A stretch of 64,000 nucleotides of DNA from Alphaproteobacteria bacterium (GCA_016124675.1 WGNG01000012.1:62001-126000), one strand, 5' to 3'. Counted from the stretch's first letter, positions 43,877-52,250 are shown. The notes: a model not told the origin generated them from the sequence alone. Numbers and translations: made by a program.

Positions 43877-44929
43877 TCACCCGGCATGGGGGCAGACCAG
43901 GACATGGCCGTCGAATACCGCGCCCACGAGGAGGCGGCCATCCTGCACGGCGCCCACGCTGGCTGAATTGATCAGCGCGCCGTCATTCATGAACACGGTC
44001 CGCCGCTCGCCCGTGTCCGGATCAAGGCGCATGACGATGGACGGGGCAAGGGCTTGCGGGTCTGCGGCGTGCGCGAGGAAGTCAAAGACCGCAACGTTTC
44101 CACCGACATAGAGGGCGCCGTCAGGGCCGATCTCGACATTGTCCGCGCCCATGGGCAGGCGGTGGCTGGCGAGGCGGCGCAGCGATCCGTCAGACGGATT
44201 GCGCTCGAACACCCGCACTTCGCGGCCCAGGAAGGCCGCCACATAGAGCCGGTCGCCGGCGGCGTTCACATTGATCCCGTTGGTGTAGATGAAGCCGCCG
44301 GCGGCGATGCGCGCGGTCTCGCCGTCGAAATAGGCCACCGTCCCGAGCGGCAGGCCGAGGAAGCTTTCCAGATAGCCCAGGGGCGTGTCGCCGAAACGGG
44401 TGTCGTTGGTGATGTAGAACTGGCGCGGGCCGACGCCGGCCACATCATTGGGGGAGCGGATCTCCGGCGCGCTCACCGTTTCCAGATGCACCAGGGCGCC
44501 GCCCTCGCCCACATCGTAAATGAGCACCCGGCTGCCGCCAGCCGGGTGGCTGATCACGAACAGGCGGGTGATCGGTGCGCCGTCCTCCCCCTCGCCGCGC
44601 CACAGGCTGATGCCGTGGGGGCGGAAGTCGGCAGGCGAATCGGCCGAGGCAAGGGTGAGCTGCGAGGGGTCCGCCGGGTTGAGCACGTAGACGCCGTTGG
44701 TCTGCGCCATGGCGCCGGCGCGCCGGTCCTGGGCGGAGATGAAGGCAAGTCCGGTGACCGGGTCCACCGTCACATCCTCGGTTCCGGGCGCGACCGCGAT
44801 GCGCTGGCAGCCCTCGACGCCGATCTCGCTGACCGGCGTCAGCGCGCCGGAGGCGGGAATGACCACATAGGCCATGCGCGCCGCGATCAGCACCGCAATC
44901 AGGCCGGCAACCCAAAGCCAGTAGCGCAT
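43877..44929 (-). CDS. Paraoxonase/SMP-30-like beta-propeller protein, membrane-anchored
   Basis: A 350-residue protein with an N-terminal anchor or uncleaved signal (RYWLWVAGLIAVLIAARMAY) and a six-bladed propeller. Blade motifs include RIAVAPGTEDVTVDPVTGLA and FISAQDRRAGAMAQTNGVYV, SPNDVAGVGPRQFYITNDTR (the calcium-binding PND/ND segment of paraoxonases), GINVNAAGDRLYVAAFLGRE and MGADNVEIGPDGALYVGGNV. This matches the arylesterase/paraoxonase group (strictosidine-synthase-like). The presumed periplasmic enzyme hydrolyses lactones or aryl esters; the substrate is unknown. ATG 44929 (MRYWLW) was chosen over the open frame to 45040, which carries no family similarity. Confidence 0.85.
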   Translation of the reverse strand: MRYWLWVAGLIAVLIAARMAYVVIPASGALTPVSEIGVEGCQRIAVAPGTEDVTVDPVTGLAFISAQDRRAGAMAQTNGVYVLNPADPSQLTLASADSPADFRPHGISLWRGEGEDGAPITRLFVISHPAGGSRVLIYDVGEGGALVHLETVSAPEIRSPNDVAGVGPRQFYITNDTRFGDTPLGYLESFLGLPLGTVAYFDGETARIAAGGFIYTNGINVNAAGDRLYVAAFLGREVRVFERNPSDGSLRRLASHRLPMGADNVEIGPDGALYVGGNVAVFDFLAHAADPQALAPSIVMRLDPDTGERRTVFMNDGALINSASVGAVQDGRLLVGAVFDGHVLVCPHAG

Positions 44930-45034
44930 GGCGCTCTCCCCCTCGCCGCCCGGCCCGCCCGGATTACCAGTGTTCACTCTAGCGGGTTTGGCCGACGGTG
45001 AAAAACCTGAAATCAGGCGGGCGCAAGACGCAGT

Positions 45035-45049
45035 TGACAATCATTCGCA
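45035..45049 (+). promoter_or_regulatory. Fur-box-like operator upstream of bfd, overlapping a TTGACA -35 box
   Basis: TGACAATCATTCGCA matches the 7-1-7 Fur consensus TGATAATNATTATCA at 11 of 14 defined positions. It overlaps the TTGACA at 45034-45039 and ends 82 bases before the bfd ATG, the position expected for repression by iron-loaded Fur. The related site at 21057-21071 shares the TGANAAT and TCGCA halves. Confidence 0.6.
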
Positions 45050-45130
45050 CTTCAGTCTTGATGCTCTTGCGACTGATATGCGGCTGCGTCCGTCCATCAC
45101 CGCGCACCGCCAGAAGGACGCCCCGCCGCC

Positions 45131-45322
45131 ATGTATGTCTGCCTTTGCAACGCCCTGAGATGCCGTGACATCAAGGCCGCCGCCGAAAGCGGTGCGCGCG
45201 ATGCGGCGTCGGCGTTCAAGGCGTGTGGCGCCAAGCCGCGCTGCGGACGCTGCCTGGAGGAGGCGGGCCGCATGATCGCCGCCATCGGCGCGGCGCCTGC
45301 CCACCTGGTTCCGGCCGAATAG
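45131..45322 (+). CDS. bfd: Bacterioferritin-associated ferredoxin
   Basis: A 63-residue [2Fe-2S] protein whose four cluster cysteines are in the Bfd arrangement: MYVCLCNALRCRD supplies CxC (residues 4 and 6), and KACGAKPRCGRCLEEAG supplies CxxC with the right ~32-residue spacing. Bfd reduces bacterioferritin-bound iron to release Fe(II) and is generally Fur-repressed and made on iron starvation. A Fur-box-like site lies upstream. No bacterioferritin (bfr) gene adjoins; the neighbour is the homogentisate-operon FAH gene on the opposite strand, 3 bases away, convergent. Confidence 0.93.
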   Translation: MYVCLCNALRCRDIKAAAESGARDAASAFKACGAKPRCGRCLEEAGRMIAAIGAAPAHLVPAE

Positions 45323-45324
45323 CC

Positions 45325-46338
45325 CTAGCGGGCGTAGCGGACCACGGTCTGCTCGATCGCTCCGAAGATCGACTTGCCGGCACGGTCGAGCATTTCGATG
45401 CGCACCGTATCGCCGGGGATCATGAAGCGCGTCTTTGGCGCGCCATGCTGGATGGTCTCGATCATCCGGATTTCCGCGATGCAGGAATATCCCTTCCCGC
45501 CCTCGCTCACCGGCTTGCCCGGACCATCGCCCAGCGTGTTGGACACCGTGCCCGACCCCACGATCGTGCCGGCGGTGAGCGGACGGGTTCTGGCCGCATG
45601 AGCCACGAGCTGCGCAAAATCGAAGGTCATGTCCACCTGGCAGTCCGGCTCGCCGAACAGCGCGCCATTGAGCCAGGAGCGCAGCGGCAGATGCACCTTG
45701 CGCCCGTCCCATGCCGCGCCGAGTTCATCGGGCGTCACGGCGACCGGCGAGAAGGCCGTGGGCGGCTTGGACTGGAAAAAGCCGAAGCCCTTGGCGAGCT
45801 CGCCCGGGATCAGGCCGCGCAAGGACACGTCGTTCAAAATCATGATCAGGCGGATGGCCCCGGCCGCCTCCTCCACCGAGCACCCTTGCGGCGCATCGCC
45901 GGTCACCACAGCGACTTCGGCCTCGAAATCGAGACCCCAGCTGTCATCGGCCAGCGGAATGTCGGCGCGGGGCGCCAGGAAGGCGTCCGACCCGCCCTGA
46001 TACATCAGCGGATCGGTCCAGAAGCTGTCGGGCAGCTCGGCCCCGCGCGCCTTGCGCACCAGCTCCACATGATTGACGTAGGCCGAGCCGTCCGCCCACT
46101 GAAATGCGCGCGGCAGCGGCGACAGCGCCTGGCGCTCGTGGAACCGCTCGCGCGGAATGGTTTCACGCTCCAGCTCGTCGGCCAGCGTGCGCAGCGCCGG
46201 CTCGATTCGTGTCCAGTCATCCAGCGCTGCCTGCAAGGTGGGGGCGATGTGGCGCGCATCGGCGCACCAGGCGAGATCATGAGACACCACGACAAGGCGG
46301 CCGTCGCGCCCGGTAGACTTCAGACTGGCGAGTTTCAT
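45325..46338 (-). CDS. Fumarylacetoacetate hydrolase family protein of the homogentisate operon
   Basis: A 337-residue FAH-family hydrolase in an operon with homogentisate dioxygenase, so fumarylacetoacetase is the likely activity (cleaving fumarylacetoacetate to fumarate and acetoacetate). Motifs are VNHVELVRKARGAELPDSFW, the metal-binding LDFEAEVAVVTGDAPQG (Glu pair), NDVSLRGLIPGELAKGFGFF (with the Asp ligand and KGFGFFQSKP catalytic region) and TIVGSGTVSNTLGDG. The C terminus ends KTRFMIPGDTVRIEMLDRAG. It is the compact bacterial type rather than the 420-residue eukaryotic FAH. ATG 46338 overlaps the carbonic anhydrase stop (ATGA). Confidence 0.9.
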   Translation of the reverse strand: MKLASLKSTGRDGRLVVVSHDLAWCADARHIAPTLQAALDDWTRIEPALRTLADELERETIPRERFHERQALSPLPRAFQWADGSAYVNHVELVRKARGAELPDSFWTDPLMYQGGSDAFLAPRADIPLADDSWGLDFEAEVAVVTGDAPQGCSVEEAAGAIRLIMILNDVSLRGLIPGELAKGFGFFQSKPPTAFSPVAVTPDELGAAWDGRKVHLPLRSWLNGALFGEPDCQVDMTFDFAQLVAHAARTRPLTAGTIVGSGTVSNTLGDGPGKPVSEGGKGYSCIAEIRMIETIQHGAPKTRFMIPGDTVRIEMLDRAGKSIFGAIEQTVVRYAR

Positions 46339-46997
46339 GGAGTCTCCTTTGCGCGGCTCATGTCCGCGCCATCATAACTAACCGGACGGAAGACGCCGTC
46401 ATCGTCCATCCATTCCAGCACGCCGTCGGCGATCCCGAAACGGGCGCCGTGCAGGCACAGTCTGCCATCGGCCACCGCGTCGGCGACAAAGGGAAAGCCG
46501 GTCAGGCGCGCCAGCGAGTGGCGCACCGAGCGCAGTTCCAGATCATCGCACAGATCCTGCTCGCTGGCGGTCTCGCCCAGCGCATGACGCGCTTCGGCGC
46601 AGGCCGGCTGGAGCGGATCAAGCCAGCGCTCGATGAATTGCGTGCCGCAGGCCGACCCCGTCGCCGCCGCTTTCACACCGCTGCACAGCCGATGCCCCAG
46701 CACGACGATATGGTCGACATCCAGCGACTTCACGGCGAATTCCAGCGCCGCCGAGACGCCGTGATGGGCGCCGTCCGGCTCGTAGGGCGGCACCAGATTG
46801 GCCACGTTGCGCACAATGAAGAGCTCACCGGGGCCGGCATTGAAGATCGCCGCCGGATCGACCCGGCTGTCAGCGCAGCCGATCACCAGCGCCTTCGGGG
46901 ACTGTCCCATGGAGAGCCGGCGCCAGAGGCGCTGCCTGTTTTCAAAGTGGTCAGCGCGAAACTGCGCGTAACCGTCCTTGAGCTGGCCGGGTATCAA
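46335..46997 (-). CDS. Beta-class carbonic anhydrase
   Basis: A 220-residue beta-carbonic anhydrase. Zinc ligands appear in the family motifs VIGCADSRVDPAAIF (Cys and the Asp-Arg dyad, about 40-46) and VVLGHRLCSGVKAA (HxxC, about 99-104). FNAGPGELFIVRNVANLVPP and HHGVSAALEFAVKSLDVDHI match the core. It interconverts CO2 and bicarbonate. The odd thing is its place: it lies between hmgA (seven bases after its end) and the FAH gene (ATGA overlap), where maleylacetoacetate isomerase would usually be. Start is ATG 46997. The final SYDGADMSRAKETP is low-complexity. Confidence 0.93.
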   Translation of the reverse strand: MIPGQLKDGYAQFRADHFENRQRLWRRLSMGQSPKALVIGCADSRVDPAAIFNAGPGELFIVRNVANLVPPYEPDGAHHGVSAALEFAVKSLDVDHIVVLGHRLCSGVKAAATGSACGTQFIERWLDPLQPACAEARHALGETASEQDLCDDLELRSVRHSLARLTGFPFVADAVADGRLCLHGARFGIADGVLEWMDDDGVFRPVSYDGADMSRAKETP

Positions 46998-47003
46998 ACG
47001 CCC

Positions 47004-48134
47004 CTACCCCTTCCACGAATTGACATAGGCGGGGTTCTCCACCCGGGCCGCGTCCTCGCCCACATTGAGCGGGTCGCGGGTATCGATCATCACGGCGTAT
47101 TCGTCGGTCGCCGGCTTGGACTGGGTGAGCATGTTTTTCAAGGCCTTCGGGTGCGGCCCGTGGGTGAAGCCCGACGGGTGGAAGGTCATCATGCCCGCAT
47201 CGATATTGTCGCGGCTGAAGAAGTCGCCCGCATGGTAGAACAGGACTTCATCATAGTCGTCATTATTGTGGAAGAACGGTACTTTCAGCGCGCCGGGATC
47301 GGTCTCGAACGGGCGTGGCGCAAAGGTGCACACCACGAAGCGGTCCGCCACGAAGGTGGTGTGGGCGCTGGGCGGCACGTGATAGCGATGGCTCATCAGC
47401 GGGCGGATATGGCGCACATTGATGCGCACCGGGTGCAGCTCGCCATGCCAGCCCACCGCGTCCAGCGGGTTGTAGGGATAGGTGATGACGCTCACCGCCC
47501 CGCGCTTTTTCACCTCGACGCGCCATTCATGGTCGGCGTGCGCCTGCTGGGCGCGGAACGCCTCGTCCATGGCAGGCACGTCGAACATGGCCGGATCAAA
47601 AATCGCGTGCGGCCCCACCAGACCCTTGTCGGGCAAGGTGAAATGGCTGTTGGTGGCCTGGATCATCAGCACGGCGACGGGCTGCGAAGGCGCAAGGCGC
47701 CACATGGTCCCGCGCGGCAGGACGATATAATCGCCCGCCTCGAACAGGAGATGGCCGAAATCGCAGAACAGCGATCCCGTCCCTGTGTGGATGAACAGGA
47801 TCTGGTCGCCGTCCCCATTGCGCGCCAGGGCCGGCATGGCCGCATCGAGCTTCCAGAAGCGTATCTCGCACGCGGCGTTGTGCAGCACGATGGGCGCCGC
47901 CCAGGGCGAGGCATCCGGCGTCTTGAGGCGGGTCAGATCGAAGGCGTGAGGCTTGAGCGGGCCTTCAAAATCGCTCCAGCCGGTGGGCGGGCGCTTGTGG
48001 TGGAGGAAGGCGGCGGGGCCGAAAAACCCTTCCTTGCTCATTTCACGCTCATACGTACCCTGCGGCATGTCAGCGTGGGCCTGGCGCGAGGCGGTTCCTT
48101 CGCTGCGTGAGGCGTAGATCCATTTTCGGGCCAT
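47004..48134 (-). CDS. hmgA: Homogentisate 1,2-dioxygenase
   Basis: The Fe(II) enzyme that opens homogentisate to maleylacetoacetate in tyrosine and phenylalanine breakdown. The 376-residue bacterial-type protein contains HNNDDYDEVLFYHAGDFFSR (Fe-binding His and Glu, about 264-283) and FHPSGFTHGPHPKALKNML (further His ligand, about 293-311); MSHRYHVPPSAHTTFVADRF precedes them. ILFIHTGTGSLFCDFGHLLF and YIVLPRGTMWRL form the N-terminal cupin. ATG 48134 was chosen because MARKWIYASRSEG begins the family N terminus; the longer frame to 48191 adds unrelated residues. It is the first gene of a leftward operon with carbonic anhydrase and FAH. Confidence 0.96.
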   Translation of the reverse strand: MARKWIYASRSEGTASRQAHADMPQGTYEREMSKEGFFGPAAFLHHKRPPTGWSDFEGPLKPHAFDLTRLKTPDASPWAAPIVLHNAACEIRFWKLDAAMPALARNGDGDQILFIHTGTGSLFCDFGHLLFEAGDYIVLPRGTMWRLAPSQPVAVLMIQATNSHFTLPDKGLVGPHAIFDPAMFDVPAMDEAFRAQQAHADHEWRVEVKKRGAVSVITYPYNPLDAVGWHGELHPVRINVRHIRPLMSHRYHVPPSAHTTFVADRFVVCTFAPRPFETDPGALKVPFFHNNDDYDEVLFYHAGDFFSRDNIDAGMMTFHPSGFTHGPHPKALKNMLTQSKPATDEYAVMIDTRDPLNVGEDAARVENPAYVNSWKG

Positions 48135-48170
48135 GGGCGGTCTCCCTCGGGTGGGCGCGGACGGCGGCAA

Positions 48171-48192
48171 TTTAGTTACAAATGAAACCAAA
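48171..48192. promoter_or_regulatory. AT-rich inverted repeat between hmgA and pyrB, candidate operator
   Basis: TTTAGTTAC, AAAT, GAAACCAAA form a 9-4-9 inverted repeat with seven of nine arm positions paired. It sits 37 bases before hmgA and 74 before pyrB, in a region otherwise rich in G+C. Its AGTTAC-N4-GAAACC core resembles MarR-type palindromes controlling aromatic catabolic genes; no such regulator is in the window. Confidence 0.4.
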
Positions 48193-48265
48193 TGGAAGGC
48201 GGGCGCACGCCTTGCCGCCAGCCGCGCACCCGCTTATACCGCGCCGACGCAGTGCGCGAGGGCTC

Positions 48266-49255
48266 ATGAACCGGACCGGTTTCAGCTATGATTTCCGCCA
48301 CGCAAATCTCGTATCGATCGGCGATCTCAATCCGCTCGACGTGCGGATGATCTTCGAGCGCAGCACGATCCATTTCGACCATAACCGCGCCGGGGTGCGC
48401 GCCGAGCGCACGCTGGACGGCGCCACGGTGATCAATCTGTTTTTCGAAAACTCCACCCGCACGCTGGCGAGCTTCGAGATAGCGGCCAAGCGTCTGGGCG
48501 CGCACGTGATCAATTTCTCCGCCGGGAGCGCCTCCATCTCCAAGGGCGAGAGCCTCGAGGACACCGCGCTGAACCTGGCGGCGATGCGCCCGGACATCCA
48601 GGTCGTGCGCCACAGCGCTGCCGGTGCGGCGGCGCATTTTGCGCGCGTCACCGGCGTGTCCACCGTCAATGCCGGGGATGGGGCGCACGAGCATCCGACG
48701 CAGGCGCTTCTGGACGCCTTCACCCTGACCCGGCGCTGGGGCGAGGTGGGCGGGCGGCGCATCCTGATCGTCGGCGATATCCTGCACTCGCGGGTGGCGC
48801 GTTCCAATGTGGCGCTTTTGAACATGCTGCATGCCGATGTGCGCCTGTGCGGCCCGGCGACCCTGCTGCCCGAGGACGCCGACCGCTGGGGCGTTCAGGT
48901 GTTTCACGATCTCGAGGCGGCGCTGGAGGGCTGCGACGCGGTGATGGCGCTGCGCGTGCAGCGTGAACGCATGAGCGGCGGGCTGATCCCGTCTGACCGC
49001 GAATACCGCACCCTCTATGGCCTTGATCATGGCCGCCTGGAACACGCCAAGCCCGACTGCCTGGTGATGCATCCCGGGCCGATGAATCGCGGGGTGGAGA
49101 TTGACGGGGCGCTGGCCGACGACCGCGAGCGGGCGGTGATCCTGGAACAGGTGGAAGCGGGCGTGGCCGTGCGCATGGCGGTGCTGGAGCTGATCGGCGC
49201 CGCCTCGCCCAACCAGCGCTATGACGACCGCACAAAAGGCGGGGCGCACTCATGA
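48266..49255 (+). CDS. pyrB: Aspartate carbamoyltransferase catalytic subunit
   Basis: The 329-residue enzyme condenses carbamoyl phosphate and aspartate in the first committed step of pyrimidine synthesis. Carbamoyl-phosphate binding is shown by FFENSTRTLASFEIAAKRLG (STRT, about 56-59), then SKGESLEDTA (SxxKGESxxDT), the HPTQALLDAFTL motif (about 135), RRILIVGDILHSRVARSNVA, and VMHPGPMNRGVEID near the end. ATG 48266 has GAGGG five bases upstream. Its stop overlaps the pseudo-dihydroorotase start (ATGA). The pair is typical of organisms where the DHOase-like partner is needed for ATCase assembly. Confidence 0.97.
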   Translation: MNRTGFSYDFRHANLVSIGDLNPLDVRMIFERSTIHFDHNRAGVRAERTLDGATVINLFFENSTRTLASFEIAAKRLGAHVINFSAGSASISKGESLEDTALNLAAMRPDIQVVRHSAAGAAAHFARVTGVSTVNAGDGAHEHPTQALLDAFTLTRRWGEVGGRRILIVGDILHSRVARSNVALLNMLHADVRLCGPATLLPEDADRWGVQVFHDLEAALEGCDAVMALRVQRERMSGGLIPSDREYRTLYGLDHGRLEHAKPDCLVMHPGPMNRGVEIDGALADDRERAVILEQVEAGVAVRMAVLELIGAASPNQRYDDRTKGGAHS

Positions 49256-50520
49256 GCGCGATCCTGTTTCGCCATGCGCGGGTGATCGATCCGGCGGCGC
49301 GCCATGATGCGCCGGGCGATGTGCGCATTCGTGGCGGCGTGATCGCCGAGATCGCGCCCACGCTGACCCCTGAAGGCGGCGAGCGGGTCATCGATCTCGA
49401 CGGGGCGGTCCTTGCCCCGGCGCTGATCGACGCGCGCTGCTGGGTGAACCCCGCCAGCACCGGCCAGTCCGGCATAGACGCGGCGGCCCGCGCTGCAGCG
49501 GCCGGCGGGATCGGCACGCTGATCCTGGCGCCCGATAGCGGGACGGGAATGAGCCGGCCGGAGCATTTCGCGGCCATCGAGGCGGCGAGCCTGACCAGTC
49601 CGGTACGCCTCATCGCCTCCGGCCTTGCCATTGATGCCCAGGGCGAGATGGGCGAGATCGGCCTGATGCTGCGCGCGGGTGCGGCTTATGTCGGCGATGG
49701 CGGACGCCCTGAGCCCGACACGCGGCTGATGCGCCGCGCCCTCGCCTATGCCAGCGGGTTCGACGCCTGGACGGCGATGACCTGCGAGGATGCAGGGCTG
49801 GCGCGCGGGACCTGCGCCACCGAAAGCGATCTGTCGATGCGCATGGGGCTGCCTGCGCGCCCTGCCGCCGGAGAACGCCTGGCGGTCGAGCGCGCCGCCC
49901 TGCTGGCCGAGCTGACGGGAGCGCGCATCCTGCTCGACCGGATCACCACCGCCGGCGCGCTCAAGGCGCTGGAGGCGGCGCTGGCGCGCGAGCTGGACAT
50001 CGCCGCCACCGCGCCGGTCACGCACCTCATGTTCAACGAGATGGATGCGGGCGGATTTGATGCGCGCTTCCGCCTGGAGCCGCCCTTGCGCCGGGAGGAA
50101 GACCGTCTGGCGCTGATCGAGGCGCTGGCGGCGGGCGCGATCGCGGCCCTGGTGTCGGATCACCGCGCCTGCACCGGCGAATCCAAGGCCCACCCCTTCC
50201 CCGAGGCGGCGCCGGGCTCGGCCAATCTTGAAGCGCTGCTGTCCGCCCTGTGCTCGGCCGCAGCGGAAGGCAGGCTAAGCCTGATCGACGCGCTGTGGCC
50301 GGTCACCGCGGGGCCTGCCGACCTGTTCGGGCTTAACCAGGGTCGCCTGGCGCCGGGGGCCCCGGCGGATCTGGTGATCTTTGATCCCGACGCGCCGGTG
50401 ATTTACGGGCGGGGCGGACGCGTGTGCCCGGCGCCCAGCGCGTTCGAGAACCGCCGCATGACGGGAAAGGTCTTGATCACGCTCGTGGAAGGCGCGATCA
50501 TCCATCAACCTGAAGGATAG
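49252..50520 (+). CDS. Dihydroorotase-like pseudoenzyme (PyrC'/PyrX type)
   Basis: A 422-residue amidohydrolase-fold protein beside pyrB. Where true dihydroorotases have the HxH metal motif (PGLIDxHVH), this one reads LAPALIDARCWVNPASTGQS, so both histidines are missing. The usual HCED-type segment reads AMTCEDAGLARG. The later VSDHRACTGESKAHPFPEAA keeps Asp and the DHOase-like loop. Such proteins (PyrC' of Pseudomonas, PyrX elsewhere) hold ATCase hexamers in a dodecamer without catalysing, while a separate PyrC is active. An active PyrC must therefore lie outside this window. The start ATG overlaps the pyrB stop. Length and overall fold are intact, so it is not decayed. Confidence 0.87.
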   Translation: MSAILFRHARVIDPAARHDAPGDVRIRGGVIAEIAPTLTPEGGERVIDLDGAVLAPALIDARCWVNPASTGQSGIDAAARAAAAGGIGTLILAPDSGTGMSRPEHFAAIEAASLTSPVRLIASGLAIDAQGEMGEIGLMLRAGAAYVGDGGRPEPDTRLMRRALAYASGFDAWTAMTCEDAGLARGTCATESDLSMRMGLPARPAAGERLAVERAALLAELTGARILLDRITTAGALKALEAALARELDIAATAPVTHLMFNEMDAGGFDARFRLEPPLRREEDRLALIEALAAGAIAALVSDHRACTGESKAHPFPEAAPGSANLEALLSALCSAAAEGRLSLIDALWPVTAGPADLFGLNQGRLAPGAPADLVIFDPDAPVIYGRGGRVCPAPSAFENRRMTGKVLITLVEGAIIHQPEG

Positions 50521-50523
50521 GCC

Positions 50524-51123
50524 ATGACATTCGAGCCGCTTCTGATCCTCGCCCTCGCGGGCGGATATCTCCTGGGCTCCATCCCGTTCGGCCTGGTGCT
50601 GACGCGGATGGCGGGGCTGGGCGATATCCGCGCCGTCGGATCGGGCAATATCGGCGCGACGAACGTGCTGCGCACCGGACGCAAGGATCTGGCGGCGGCG
50701 ACGCTGGTGCTGGACAGCGCCAAGGCGGGGCTGGCCTGCCTGTTGTTCACCTTTGCGGTCTCCACCGAGGCGGGCCTGATTGCGGGCGGGGCGGCGTTTT
50801 TCGGCCATTGCTATCCGGTCTGGCTGAAGTTCAAGGGCGGCAAGGGCGTGGCGACGTTTCTGGGCGTGCTGCTGGCGGCGGCCTGGCCGGTGGGCGTGCT
50901 GACCTGCCTGACCTGGCTCGGCATGGCGCTGCTGATGCGCATCTCCAGCCTGTCGGCGCTGGTCGCGGCGGCGGCGGCGCCGGCGCTGGCGCTGGCGTTT
51001 GACCGGCCCGACGTGGCGCTGCTCGCGCTGGTGCTGGCCGTGCCCCTGTATCTGCGCCACCGGGAGAATATCGCCCGCCTGCTCAATGGCAGCGAACCGC
51101 GAATTGGATCTGCCAGGAGATGA
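50524..51123 (+). CDS. plsY: Acyl-phosphate:glycerol-3-phosphate acyltransferase PlsY
   Basis: An integral membrane enzyme, 199 residues, that acylates glycerol-3-phosphate with the acyl-phosphate made by PlsX. Three conserved cytoplasmic motifs are present: GGYLLGSIPFGLVLTRMAGL with GSGNIGATNVLRTGRKDLAA (about 36-55), FFGHCYPVWLKFKGGKGVAT (about 92-111, the phosphate loop), and YLRHRENIARLLNGSEPRIG at the C terminus. Five membrane helices are apparent. It follows the pseudo-dihydroorotase by three bases, and its stop overlaps the dprA start (ATGA). Confidence 0.97.
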   Translation: MTFEPLLILALAGGYLLGSIPFGLVLTRMAGLGDIRAVGSGNIGATNVLRTGRKDLAAATLVLDSAKAGLACLLFTFAVSTEAGLIAGGAAFFGHCYPVWLKFKGGKGVATFLGVLLAAAWPVGVLTCLTWLGMALLMRISSLSALVAAAAAPALALAFDRPDVALLALVLAVPLYLRHRENIARLLNGSEPRIGSARR

Positions 51124-52250
51124 GCCCGGCGCGCCTGTCCGATGCCGGCCGGATCGACTGGCTCAGGCTCGCGCGCACCTCCGGGGTCGGACCGGTCACG
51201 TTCCATCAGCTCATCACCCGCTTTGGCGCGCCGGACGCCGCCATCGCCGAACTGCCAAGGCTCGCCCGGCGCGGCGGGCGCGCCGGACGGCTCGATATCG
51301 TCACCCGCGATCAGGCCCGCGCCGAGCTCGACCGCCTTGAAGAGCTGGGCGCCCGGCTCATTTGCGCGTGCGAGCCGGAGTTTCCCAAATTGCTCGGCGC
51401 GCTTGATCCGCCGCCGCCGGTGATCAGCGTCATCGGCCCGCTCGATCCGGACGCGCGTGCGACCTGCGCCATGGTCGGCGCCCGCAATGCGTCGGCGGTC
51501 GGGATGCGCTTTGCCGGCGACATCGCGCGCGAGCTCGGCCGGCGCGGCGTGACCATCGTGTCAGGCCTGGCGCGCGGGATTGACGGCGCGGCCCACGCCG
51601 CCGCGCTGGAGACCGGCACGATTGCGGTGGTGGGCGGCGGGCTGGCGCGCATCTATCCGCCTGAACACGCCGAGCTGCACCACGCCATCGCCCGCCAGGG
51701 GCTGATCGTCAGCGAGACGCCGCCCGATTACATCGCCCAGGCGCGTGATTTTCCAAGGCGCAACCGGCTGATCGCCGGGCTCTCGCTGGGCGTGCTGGTG
51801 GTGGAGGCGGCCGAGCGCTCCGGGTCGCTGATCACCGCGCGGCTCGCCGGCGAGCAGGGGCGCGAGGTGATGGCCGTGCCCGGCTCGCCGCTGGACCCGC
51901 GGGCGCGCGGCGCCAACCGCCTCCTGCGCGAGGGCGCGGCCCTGATCGAGAGCGCGGAGGATGTGCTGGCCATCCTTCAGAACACACGCCCGCCGCACAT
52001 GAAGGAGCCGGGCGGATACGATTATGAGGACGAGCGCGAAGACCCGGCCGCCGCCGACGCCGCCGCCGACGCGGTGCGCGAGCGCATCGCCGGGCTGCTC
52101 TCCCCGGCCCCGGTGTCGAAGGACGAGCTCGCCCGCCTGACCGGCGCGCCGGTAGGGGCGGTGCTGGCGGCCCTGGTGGAGCTGGAGCTTGCCGGGCGCT
52201 GCGAGATCCAGCCTGGCGGGATGGTGCGCTCGGCCTATCCTGGGCCTTAA
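51120..52250 (+). CDS. dprA: DNA-processing protein DprA
   Basis: A 376-residue protein that protects incoming single-stranded DNA and loads RecA in natural transformation. An N-terminal SAM-like region (DWLRLARTSGVGPVTFHQLI) precedes the Rossmann-like DNA-binding core: VGARNASAVGMRFAGDIARE, TIVSGLARGIDGAAHAAALE, GLIVSETPPDYIAQARDFPR with RRNRLIAGLSLGVLVVEAAE, and EQGREVMAVPGSPLDPRARG. A ~30-residue acidic linker (YEDEREDPAAADAAA) leads to a C-terminal winged helix (ERIAGLLSPAPVSKDELARL). In many alphaproteobacteria topA follows; here it does not. The start overlaps the plsY stop. Confidence 0.96.
   Translation: MSPARLSDAGRIDWLRLARTSGVGPVTFHQLITRFGAPDAAIAELPRLARRGGRAGRLDIVTRDQARAELDRLEELGARLICACEPEFPKLLGALDPPPPVISVIGPLDPDARATCAMVGARNASAVGMRFAGDIARELGRRGVTIVSGLARGIDGAAHAAALETGTIAVVGGGLARIYPPEHAELHHAIARQGLIVSETPPDYIAQARDFPRRNRLIAGLSLGVLVVEAAERSGSLITARLAGEQGREVMAVPGSPLDPRARGANRLLREGAALIESAEDVLAILQNTRPPHMKEPGGYDYEDEREDPAAADAAADAVRERIAGLLSPAPVSKDELARLTGAPVGAVLAALVELELAGRCEIQPGGMVRSAYPGP

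Noticed and set aside
43877-45040. A longer start for the PON-like protein at 45040
   Set aside because: The extra 37 residues lie across the bfd promoter and Fur-box-like site and have no family similarity; MRYWLW at 44929 gives a proper membrane anchor.
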